This document shows, piece after piece, positions 1 to 11,900 of a DNA stretch of 64,000 nt. The position numbers were made by a program, and so were the translations under genes. How positions within the stretch are numbered: the first letter of the stretch is position 1; each line of letters starts with the position of its first letter. This DNA comes from Plecoglossus altivelis. Lineage: Eukaryota; Chordata; Actinopteri; Osmeriformes; Plecoglossidae. The stretch is from contig BROE01000025.1 in the NCBI GenBank assembly GCA_036571765.1, positions 3,414,414-3,478,413 of the forward strand, written 5' to 3'. Under the pieces are notes generated by a model. That model saw only the letters and a list, made by a program, of their open reading frames with translations, searched no databases and had not been told where the DNA came from.

Positions 1-147
1 CAGTTCAACGCCCAAAAGTCACCCTGCTTCAGATGCAATCAAATGGTTCCCTTGGTGTCATCTGATAATGTCGTCAGGGGCAACAGTGAGCTCGTGTAAG
101 TGTGTGTGTCCCTCCTGACTGCTCCGGGCATGCCGCCCTCCCCCCAG
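1..147 (+). other. Intron fragment at window edge
   Basis: No TRPM6 exon is recognisable here. The stretch ends in a C-rich tract and the CAG acceptor at 145-147. Confidence 0.6.
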
Positions 148-282
148 GTGGGCTCCCTGGAGCAGGCCATGCTCAATGCTCTGCTCATGGACCGCGTGGC
201 CTTCGTCAAGCTGCTCATCGACCACGGCATGACCATGAAGCACTTCCTGTCTGTGGAGCGGCTGGAGCAGCTCTACAACACC
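148..282 (+). CDS. trpm6: TRPM6 exon (TRPM homology region)
   Basis: Reads VGSLEQAMLNALLMDRVAFV and onward to LEQLYNT, the ankyrin-like TRPM homology segment. Phase 0 at both ends. The donor GTAACC is weak. Confidence 0.93.
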
Positions 283-602
283 GTAACCACTTCCTCCATC
301 CACCCCACCCTCTCTTCCTCTTCCTCCCTCTATCTCTTCCTCTCTCTGTCTTTCTTTGTCTCTGTCCCTCTCTCTGTCTCTGTCCCTCTCTCTGTCTCCC
401 TCTCTCTGTCTCTGTCCCTCTCTCTGTCTTTGTCCCTCTCTCTGTCTCTGTCCCTCTCTCTGTCTGTCTCCCTCTCTCTGTCTTTGTCCCTCTCTCTGTC
501 TCCCTCTCTCTGTCTCTCTCCTTCTCTATGTCTGTCTCTCTATCTCTGTCTCTCTCTAACCATCTGTCTCTGTCTCTCGTTCTCTGTGTCTCTGTTTCTC
601 CC

Positions 603-643
<41 letters not shown>

Positions 644-3600
644 AACCACCCTTCCTCCTTTTCTTTCCCCCTCTTGAAGCCACAATAGCAACCGGCCGTT
701 CCAGTTTGCCGTAACACTGGATATAATTGCAATCACAGTAATGCATTCTAAGTAGGCTTCTTGTTCCGCTTGTTGTTTTGGGGCCCTTTGCATTATTTCA
801 GCGCCGTCCTCTCGTGAGTCCTAACAAGCGACAGGGCTGGCCTGGCCGTCTTTCATAGCTGCTGTTCAGATCACAGCGTGTGTTGTGGCTTGCTGTGGGA
901 TTCTTTGTTTGAAATCTGAAGATCAAAATAACGTTAAATATTTAATCACCTTAGACCTAACACACGCCCGCTATAGGCCCTCTAGTCATGAACCTGATGG
1001 AACAAAAGTAAATGGTACAAAATGCGAACGATTGTCTACTTCCTTTCTAACAGCCAAAGGGAGCGACGGATAACTTCCTCCATCACCTTGTGGAAGATGC
1101 TAGACAGGTAAGGGGGCCTAGGCAGACAGGGTTGTAGGTGACACTGGTCTGGTGGATATTTGCCTGTGACAGTTGTGAATGTTTGCTGTGTCTGTCTGTG
1201 TGCTTCCATCTCATGCATGTGGGTGTTGATTTCCTGTTTATGCGTCTTTGTGTGTATGTATATGTCTGTCTCTTCGTGTGTGTACGTTGGACTCCGTGTG
1301 TGTATAGACTCACCTTCCGGCGGGGTACAAGCTGTCTATTATTGACGTCGGCATGGTGATCGAGTACCTGATCGGCGGGGCCTATCGGAGCGCCTACACA
1401 CGCAAGCAGTTCCGGATGGCGTATCACCGCCGCCACGCCCACGCCAAGGTGCTGAGGGGGGACCGCCTTCCCTGCCTGGTCTGCTCCTTCTGCTGAACTG
1501 TTCTGACTCAGTCGTTCTCCCCCCCCCCCCGACAGGAAACGGATCGGGATGGGACGGGACCCCCAACCAAAGGGAGGAGGCCAGGCGCCCCCCCCTCTCT
1601 GCCGAGCTCCGGCACCGACACCCAGCACCCCTCCCACTTCTACCGCACGGCGCAGCCGTACAAGCGCAAGGTCTCCTTGAAACTTCGCTCGACGCCCGCT
1701 CCGTTGCTACGCCGACGCGGTCCGACCTCGCTGTGCTCTGACCAGCTGATCCTTTTTGTCCCTGTCGTCTTCCCCCTTCCTCTCCTCCTCCTCCTCTTCC
1801 TCTCCCCGTCTCCTCAGGAGGACGTGGTTTCAGGGGAGCCGAAGGAGAGCGCTCCCCAGCCGCACGACGACTCCCGCCTGTTTGTTTACAACTTCAACGA
1901 CCTGTTTGTGTGGGCCGTGCTGCAGCGACGCCAGCAGATGGCGCTGTTCTTGTGGCGGCATGGGGAGGAGGCCCTGGCCCGTGCCACCGTGGCCTGCAAG
2001 CTGTACCGCTCCATGGCTCTCGAGGCCCGCCAGAGCTACATGGCCGACAGCATCGCTGAGGAGTTCAAGACCTATTCCCTGTGAGTGAGTCTGTGTGTGT
2101 TTCTGTGTGTGTGCACTTTGTCTTCTCTGGAACTGCGTGAACGCCTGTGTGTGTGTTGTGTTCACCTGCCTGTCTAGGTGTGTGCGTTCACGAGCGCGTG
2201 TTTTGAAATGTGCGTTTCTCTGTCTGTATTTGACACGGGCGTGTTTTTCAATCGCGCTCCCCTCCACCACACCCCTTGTTCCCTGTCAGGGAGTTTGGAC
2301 AGCTGGCCGTGGATCTGCTGGACTGCGCCTTCCGACAGAACGCCCACATGGCCATGAAGCTGCTCACCTCCGAGATGGAGTGCTGGAGCCGCTTCACGTG
2401 TCTCCAGATGGCCGTGTCCTGCCGCCTGCGCGCCTTCGTGTCGCACTCCTGCACCCAGACGCTCCTCACCGACCTGTGGACCGGACGGCTCAACATGAGG
2501 AAGAACTCCTACTTCAAGGTAAGAAGAGGGACGGAGGGACCCTGTTTTTCACTGCTGGGAGAACGTTGCGGAACGTTCTGGAGTGGTGTGCCTGTAGACG
2601 TGTCGGTTCTGGGTTCAATAGCCCTCATGTAACAGGAAGGGTGTAACAGGTAGGGTGTAACAGGGGGGATCGGCTACCAAGCCACGTGAAGTTTGTGTGT
2701 TTTAGCGGGAAGAATAAAGAGTGGAGGCTATGGAGATTATTAAAGAGATTGAACCATCCCTGATTTAACTTTGTGACAGTTGTTGACATGTTTTGGGATG
2801 AAAATCGAGTGTTTCCAGTAGGGAATACGACGTTCACGGTAGGAGCTCACGCCACATGACTGTATCTTCGTTTCAACCCGAGTCAGGTCCCTAGGTTCCC
2901 CTCAGGTGCGGCTTGGTCAGGGCCAGGTCCCCACCTGTCTGTCTGCCTGCCTGTCTGCCTTTCTGCCTGTCTTTCTGTCCTCAGATCATCCTTAGCCTCC
3001 TCCTGCCTCCTGCCATCCTCCTGCTTGAGTTCAAAAGCTCCGCCCAGATGTCCCATGTGCCCCAATCGCAGGAGGCGATGCAGTTTGGGTGGGACTCTGC
3101 TAAGCCAATCACAACCAAGGAGACAGGAGAAAAGGTCTAAACTGCTACGTGAACACAGAACAGCCCCCCCCCCCTTCTTGTTCCATATGTAGTCTTTTTG
3201 TATTTTGTAGTCTTGTATCTGTGGCTGGTTGGTGGCTTTGCAACCTGTGGCTTGTCTCCAACTCGTGAAATATTGCGTCACATTCTGGTGTCAATATTGC
3301 TCGTGTGATCATCACGCTTGTACCGTGTGGCGCGCAGGGTGTGGTCGACGCGGAGAAGGGGAGGGCGCCCAACCCAGTGCATGAATCCTTCCAGGCCTCG
3401 TCCTACTGGCTGCGCTGGACCAGGAAGTTCTACGAGTTCTACACGGCTCCGGTCGTCAAATTCTGGTTCCACGCGGTGCGTGTTTCCCTCACAGTGATGT
3501 GTGAACAGTGTTGTGGTCTTGTCACAAGACAAATCACCTGCTGTTGTTTCTTGTCAGTTTAAATTGACCTTGTTTTATTATTGCTGTCTACCTGTTGTTT

Positions 3601-4129
3601 TATATATGGCACAGTTTACTGTATTGCCTGCACAATTACCTCCAGAACTCGTGTTTCTTAGGGATAGTAATGGCTTTGTAGTAGCCCTTTTGACAACAGA
3701 CCATAAGGTCACAGGTTTGAAACCTCCCCTTAAAAGAACACATTATTATAGTTAGTTTATCTAGTATTATAGATAGTTCATCTCTGTGTTAAATGTGTAT
3801 TTGTTGAATGGAATGTTTGATGTGTGTATCTGGGTGTGTGTGTGTCAGATGTCCTACATGGTGTTCCTCATGCTGTTTGCCTACACGGTGCTGGTGAAGC
3901 TAGAGGATCAGCCCAGTGGTCCAGAGTGGCTGGTGATCGCCTACATCCTGTCCACCGCTCTGGAGAAGACCCGCGAGGTGAGAGGAGAGAGGAGGGACAG
4001 GGAGAGAGGAGTTCTCCCCGTAGCGGGCTTGGACCACGGGGTCTGGAGTCGCACCTCGCTCTCTCTCTCTCTTTCTTATTCCCCCCTTTCACTTGATCAC
4101 TCACTCTCTCCCTGTCCCTCTCTCCCTCC

Positions 4130-4162
<33 letters not shown>

Positions 4163-7100
4163 CCACTCTCCTTCTTTTCAGTCCCCCTCTACAACTTGAA
4201 CTGCTCCCATTTTGCCATCCCGTGCCCCCTCAACTCTGCCGTCTCTCCCGCCTCCGTCCCCCCCAGGTGATGATGTCAGAGCCCCGGCAGCTGTTCAAGA
4301 AGCTGCGGGTGTGGTTCGGAGAGTTCTGGAACGTGCTGGACCTCCTGGCCATCCTGCTCTTCATGACGGGCCTGATCCTGCGCTGCCACATGGGCCAGCT
4401 CCGAACCGCCGGCCGCATCAGCTACTGCCTGGACATCGTCTTCTGGTCCGTCCGGGTTCTGGATCTCCTGGCCCTCAACCAGTACGCCGGCCCGTACCTC
4501 ACCATGATCACCAAGATGGTGGGTTGGGCTCCGACACACCCTCACGTGGGGCCAGACGGGGTCGATTGCTTTTTAATGCAAATGATCAAATCTCTTCTCA
4601 ATCACATGTATATGTTGTTTTTCAGGAACTAGGTTTGTGTCCCATGTACGGTATCATGCTAAACAATATGTTCTCAATTACTTTAAATATCTTTACGAAG
4701 ATGCAGTCTCAATTAACGTTGCATTGCATCATTTAGACTATCAGCTATAAAATAGGACATTTACCAATTCACCTTTAGCACACATTTCCCGGGCACAGCT
4801 GAGTGGTTAGAGCGTTTGACCACATATCACAGGTTCAAATCCCCCCTCTTTCACGCCTCTTTGGGTAAGAACCTGTGCTTGCTGCTGTGGTTGATCTTTC
4901 CCCTGCGACCCTCAGACCAGAGACATGTTCTACATCGTGGTGATGATGGCCATCGTGTTGCTGAGTTTCGGGGTGTCTAGGAAAGCCATCCTATCCCCAG
5001 ACGAGGAGCCTTCCTGGCGTCTGGCCCAGGATGTGATGGACCAGCCCTATTGGATGATGTTCGGGGAGGTGTATGCTGGGGAGATAGATGGTAGGGAACC
5101 GGAGAACGCTCTTTATCTCCTGATGGAGGTTCTCAGTCTAGGTTTGGAGGTTTGGAGAAGAGATTCTTCTCCAGCTTTCCTGTGTTGTGGACTAAAGCTG
5201 ATGTAGCTAAAACGAAGACTGGATGGAAAGCGTCCCTTCCCTCACACGTGTGTGTGTGTGTGTGGTTCCAGCGTGTGAAGGGGGCCAGCCTTGCCCTCCT
5301 GGTTCCTTCATCACTCCCTTCCTGCAGGCGGTTTACCTGTTTGTCCAGTACATCATCATGGTCAATCTCCTCATCGCCGTCTTTAAGTAAGCACACCCAG
5401 CCGCGCAAGCTCCGCTACCTCAGAGCGCCAAACCGCTTGCTTTCTATCTCTCTCTCTTTCTGTAAGTCACAACTTTCTCCCCCCACCCCCCATCTCCCGG
5501 TCTCCACAGCAACGTCTACTACAACATGAAGTCCATCACCAACAAGGTGTGGAAGTACAACCGCTACCGCTACATCACGACCTATCAGGAGAGGCCTTGG
5601 CTGCCTCCGCCCTTCATCATCCTCAGTCACATGACCCAGTGTGTGAGCGCCGTTTACCGCAAGCACTGGGGCTGCCCCGGACAGGAGGGAGACTCCGGAC
5701 TCAGTGAGTGTGTGCATGGTTGTGTGTGCGCGTGTGGGGAGGGATCATTCTCAGCTGAATACGCTTGCAGCCGCGCACACTAAATACACGGCATACACAT
5801 TTGATGTTGCACGCACACACGTAGATGTGTACATAAGTGTATATATATACTGAAATAAAATGTCGCTCTTTCTTACTGTGACATTGAAACAACAAAGAAC
5901 TTGCTGAGTATAGACATTAGATGTTGTGCATTTCCCCTGTCAGAGTTGTACTTGGGGTGGGAGGACTTGAAGAGGCTGCACGAGTTTGAGGAGACGTGCG
6001 TGGAGGTCCACATCCACGAGAAGAACCACGCTCTCCTCGACAGCCAGGCCAACCGGATCAAAGCCACGACCGAACGGTGAAACCCCAGCCTGTGGAGGCG
6101 GTTTACCGCGGTGTATCGGTTGTTTTGTATGAGTAAATACCCCGTAGGTTAATCAGAAGGACGTAAATCTAGATAGGAATGTGTGCGCCTCTGTCTTTGG
6201 ATGAAAGAGCAGCCTGTTCAAGCCTCGACTCCGATTCAGTGGTTCGTCTTGAGGTAGTCGAGCGAAGATGTCTATGTTTCTGGGACTTTGACTGTTTAGG
6301 TCGACAGATAACATCTTCTCCTTCGAGTTGAGCGGTACCTGATTTGCTACCTTCTATAGAGGGTCCTTTGTTAAGGATAATGACAGCCAGATAGGGGCTA
6401 GTTTCATGTTAGAAGATGGGCCGTGGTAGCTTGCTCTTTGTAACGCTCTGTTGATGAGCTCGTACTGAACTCGACCGAGCCTTTGAACTCTCGGTCACTC
6501 ATTACTCGGCGTTCAGACCCGACTCAGCAAACTGGAGAAGCAGATTGCAAGTGTCATATGGAGCTGTATACCCATGGTTGTCTCCCTCTCTGTGTGCCGG
6601 CGCCAGGACTGAGGAGATGGCGGAGGTGGTTCTGGAGGCGTCCGAGAAGGTCCACTTCATCCAGGACAGCCTGCAGGTTCTGGACAACCAACTGGGTCAG
6701 CTCCAGGACATGTCCGCCCTGGCGGTGGACACCCTCACCCTCCTCTCCGCCTCCGACAGCCTGCAGCAGGAGGAGGCGCGGCTCGCCCACTGCCAGCCGG
6801 TCGCTCGCCCCCGCCACCTCCCCCACAGCTGGACCTTATCCCGAGGGGCCGGCGGGGACGTCACGCCGTCTTGCGCCCCCAAAGCCTACCTCAGCACTCC
6901 TCCCTCCCTGCTGAGGGCCGTGGGCCCCGGGAGCCAACGCTTGTCGCTGGAGGGCCACGCGTCCGGCTGGGAGGGGCGGGCGCGTGGGGGCGGACGTACG
7001 GAGCAAGGGGAGGCAGAGGAGATGGAGGTATTGCACCTTCCGTGTTTGTTTGGGATGTGAGACGTACTGTTGGAGTCTGAGTAATGCTGTTTGCTTACTG

Positions 7101-8370
7101 TGTTGGATTGGAATGTTTTCATTGTGCGTATGTGTGCACGTGTCTGTATGTTTATTCATTTTTCTATGATGATCAAATATAGTGGTCGGTCCAGGTGTTC
7201 AGGGCCGGGAGAATTAAGCTTTCATCTCCTGTGGATGACTAAGCTATACTTCCTCTGCTGCCCCCCCCCCCCCCCCCCCCAGGATGTGCAGAGTCCCTCT
7301 GGGCCCCTGCAGAGCGAGTTGTGGCCCCTGGGCTACCGCTTTTCCCCCCTGGGCTCCCTCTCCCACCTGGCCGAGGGCTGGAGGGACCAGACCCCCAGTG
7401 GATTCAGCGAACCCTCACCCTCTGGGTCTCTGCCCGACGTCTGGGCCTGCGATGCCCCCGGGTCCCCCTATCCGGAGGGGATCTCTATGGAGCAGGAGGA
7501 GGAGGAAGAGGAGCAGGAGGAGGAGGAGAGGGAGGTAGGGGAGGTGTCCAGCGCTGACATCTCCCGGGTCTCCAGCCAGGCTTTCCTGCTGCCTGCCCTC
7601 AGGGATGACCGAGGGGGCTGCGGTGGAGGGCTGGTAAACCCTGCTTTTTGCACCGACGCCGGCCAATCAGGCACCTTGCGGCTCAGCCGGCAAGGCCACT
7701 GGGGCCGAACCAGGAAGTGTCCTCGGTGGGCGTGGCGGGGCAGGGACCGCCCCTATGACCACTGCCGCTCGCTGTCCGCCAGCGTGGAGAACATGGCGCT
7801 CTCCAGCGCCCCCCTCAGCCCGCTGCGGGGCTCCTTCCCTGCCCTCAGTAGACCAATGAACAGCGACAGCTTCCCTGAGAGGAGGAGCCTCGAAGATGAC
7901 ATGTCCCTCAGTCTCAGCAAGAGCAGAGGTAAGGAGGTGGCGGGGAAGGAGACCAGTAAGCGCAATGTTCCTCAACGTTCCTCAACGTTCCTCCGTGAGG
8001 AGATGACGCTCTCTGGTTGTCCTCCAGAGTGGTCCCAGTCCTCAGACCTATGTGAGGCCCCAGGCAGCAGATGCAGGACCCTGCAGAAGAAGACCGTCAA
8101 GATCCAAGAGGACGACAACGCCGTACGATCCGTTCTGTTTCCCCTCTTCCCGTCCCCAGCTCTCTTCCCATTTTCCCACTTCCTGTTCCACGCTCTATTT
8201 TCTCTCTCTTCCTGTCTGCTTCTTCCTGTTTCACTCCAGTCTCATGCTCCTTCTTCCTCTCTTTCTCTTCCTCTCTCCCTCTGCTTGTTTCTCTCTCTGT
8301 CTGTAACCCAGTTGCTTTCCCCCTGCTCCCCTCCTCTTCCTACCACCCTCTGCAGCTGTGTAAAGGTCTC

Positions 8371-8405
<35 letters not shown>

Positions 8406-8901
8406 ACCCTCCTCAGAGCTATTTACACCTCAGTCATTCACCAGGCGCCTTCATCCAGGCGTACGTTTGTCCAGGGTCAGATCAAGGATGGTCATTGACT
8501 TCTCAATGTTAGCTGGTGAACAGAGAGCCTTCTCTGACCCTGACCCTGACCCTGACCCGATTCTTAGGCTCCTACTAGGCTTTCTCAATGGGCCGTTCGT
8601 ACATCGCTCCGGATAAAAGAGTCTGTTAAATGACAAAAACGTACACGTGAACACGCACAGCATTCCATATGAATATATCGTTTGACACCAGACCCGGATA
8701 GAAAGTTCCTTTAGTAACATGTTGAATTCATGATTTCAGATTTCGAGCCCCTGGATTTGCTGCATAAACTGTCCTCTCAGCTCCAGGTAAGGTCGCGTGT
8801 TGTGTTCAGCTGTCAGGTTAATGACATGATGTTGTTATTGCCTAGTATTGCCTGTAATGTAATTACAAGCAATGATAAGGTGTAGTTTGAAGGTCTGCAT
8901 A

Positions 8902-8933
<32 letters not shown>

Positions 8934-11900
8934 TCCAGAAGTCCCAGTCACTCCGTGTGGAACAGTTGGGCCAAGACTCAAAGCTGCCGTTCCTCGTAAG
9001 TCTGAAGATGGTCAGAACACGGATAGATGAAAGGGTGGAGGGGGGGAGGGATCTTCTGCGTGGAAAGATGAATTAAACGGTAGAGGATTGGACGGCAGAG
9101 AAGCAGTAGGAATGAACGGAGGGAGGGATTGGTGGACGGGGTGGGAGGATGGTTGGAGAGATGTGTCGTGGATGGGAAACGGAATCGACAATCTTCTCTC
9201 TTCGATCTTCTCTTCCAGAGTACAGAGTTGGATGGGTCTCGATGGTAAGGTCTTCACGGACGCGTCTTCCGCTAGATTCCCGTGGCGTCCGGGGTTTGGT
9301 AGACAGTTCTGTTGATCCGGGCCGCTCTCCGTGTCTCTTTCAGCCAAGACCTTCCAGTCCAGCGAGGACTTGGGGCCCCACTACTCAGGTACCGTAGACC
9401 CGGAGTCAATCGTGCTCCCACACAGGAGGACTTAGTTACGATCGTATCACTTAGATGTCTGAATCCCTGCTGTTCGTGATTGCTCTCATTGTGTGTGACG
9501 TGTGCGTGTGTGTTTTATTAAAATCGTGAGCATGAGTGCCTGTCTGCTCGACGCGTGTATGTTTCAACGCCTGCGTGTGTATGTGCTCGACAGCCATGGA
9601 GAGAAACAACTTGATGAGACTGGGCCACACCATCCCCTTCACCCCTCTCTCCTTCCTGGGTGAGTCTGACCCTTCTCGCCTGCCCCGGCGACAGCCAGGT
9701 CAAAGTTGAACGCCTCAGGCAGGCAGCGCCCGGCTTCTGCCCAGTCACGCCACGGTTAAAAGACGAGTTGGTTTTTTTGGACACGGATGGCTTAGGTCCA
9801 ACAGCTGTATACTAGATTCACCGAGGAACAAGACTCGTATGGTAGTTCCAAGATCCAAGGGTTAGATTATGTATTTGTAGATAACGTGGCTATAAAGGAT
9901 AGGGAGAGCATTCCCGCAGGCACACACTGTCGGCCGTGCCAACCTTTGACCTGAATGAGGCTGAGAGGTGATCAAAGATCTGATGAGAGGGAGATTAGGG
10001 TCAGGTTAGGTTGAGGGTCGAAGCGAGGGTTGGGGTCACCAAGAGGTCAGGTGTCTCCGGATTGAAATAAGTCATTGAGCCAGGTGGACGCTAATATCCA
10101 AACCCCCTGTGTCTGACTTTCTTCTCTTCCCCACCGCTTCTTGCCTCCCCCCCCCCTCACCCTCACCTGCCCTCCCTTCCTCCATTCCCCCTCCCGCCGG
10201 GACAGCGGGGGAGGAGGTGAGCGTCTACTCCCTTGAGGAGGGGAGGACGGAGGCCGGGAGCGTCTCCTGCTGGTCGTCCCAGGGGCTGTCCGCCGTGCTG
10301 CAGCCTTTGGCCTGCGACGGCTCCCTGGCAGGGGGCCTGCGCTGGGCCCAGCGCGTGCTCTGCACCTGGGCTGAGGACCAGGTCTTGAGGCCCGGCCTGG
10401 TGTACGTGGTGAAGGCCTTCAGGCCGGAGGTGGTCCGCACCTGGCAGAAACATTTCAGCGCCAACCCCAACCTCCAGCTCTGTCTCAGGGTATGGATGCT
10501 CACAGGGGGGGGGGGGAGTGTGCGTGTCGACACTGTGCGCGCGCATGCTCGTTGTTACCCTGTGTACATGTCCATATGTGTGTGCCTGTGCGTCTACACT
10601 GCGTGCGCGCACGCTCGTGTGGTTACCCTGTGAGTGTGTCCGTGTGTACGTGTGCGTGTCTCTACACGGTGTGCGTGCATCTATACTTGGTATGTGCGTG
10701 TGCGCACGCTGTGCTTCCACTGCGTAAACAGTCTGGCCCTCTCAGCTCGGAGGGTTAACATCTCGGACTGTTTCAGGAGATTCAACAGCAGAGGGCAGCC
10801 CAGAAGCTGATGCAGGTGTTCAACCAGGTCAAGCCAGACAACGTGTCTCACTCTCCCAGGTCTGTGTGTGAGTGTGTGCGCGTGAGAATAGGTTCGCTTT
10901 TTTAAAATCTCTAACAAGTTTGTAAGCGAACAGTCAATACATGCGCGAGCTAGTATTATGACAATGAAACCACTTGACTTGGGTGTTCTGTGTGTGTTTG
11001 TGTGTGTGTGTGTGCCTGCATGTGTTTGTGTTTGTGTGTGTATGTGTGTGCCTGCATGTGTTTGTGTGTGTGTGTATGTGTGTGCCTGCATGTGTTTGTG
11101 TGTGTGTGTGAGTGTGTGCCTGCATGTGTTTGTGTGTGTGTGAGTGTGTGCCTGCATGTGTTTGTGTGTGTGTGTGAGTGTGTGCCTGCATGTGTTTGTG
11201 TGTGTGTGTATGTGTGTGCCTGCATGTGTTTGTGTGTGTGTGTGAGTGTGTGCCTGCATGTCTTTGTGTTTGTGTGTGAGTGTGTGCCTGCATGTGTTTG
11301 TGTATGTATGCTTGCATGTGTTTGTTTGTGTGCGTGTGTGTGCCTCCATGTGTTTGTGTGCGTGTGTGTGCCTGCATGTGTTTGTGTGTGCCTGCATGTG
11401 TTTGTTTGTGTGTGTGTGTGTGTTTGTGTGTGCCTGTATGTGTGTGTGTGTGTGGGTTTGTGTGCGCGCCTCTTTCCAAGGTTCCTGGATGTGTCTCTGC
11501 TCCACTGCCACTCGGACGGCCAGTGGCTGACCATCGAGAGGAACCTGGCGGGAGAATTCAGGAAGTACAACAACAACACAGGGCAGGAGATCGCCCCCTG
11601 CTGCAGCCTGGAGGAAACTCTGCTGGCCTTCTCCCACTGGAGCTACCACTACTCTGGAGGAGAGATGCTCGTGTTGGACATACAGGGTCTGTCAGAGGGT
11701 TAGGCTGGGACTGGGGCTGGGGGGCTTGGAGCTGAGGGCTGGGACTGAGGGGCTGGGACTGAGGGCTGGGGGGCTTGAGGTCGGAGCTGAGGGCTGTGGC
11801 TGGGGGCTGGGCTGGGGGCTGGGCTGGGGGGCTTGGAGCTGAGGGCTGGGACTGAGGGCTGGGGGCTGGAGCTAAGGGCTGGTGCTAGGGACTGGGACTG

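Noticed and set aside
300..793. Long open frames rich in Ser-Leu or Arg-Glu in CT tracts
   Set aside because: They are translations of a pyrimidine microsatellite; the same applies to similar frames across the window.
4793..4870. Functional tRNA gene
   Set aside because: A and B boxes are present but no acceptor stem pairing or anticodon arm could be made out; SINE remnant is more likely.
8536..8558. Interstitial telomere repeat
   Set aside because: Unit is CCCTGA, not CCCTAA, and only four copies.
8740..8786. Reading this exon in phase 0 after an 8122 exon end
   Set aside because: The resulting frame cannot join the conserved ERNNLMRL exon; phase 1 entry does.
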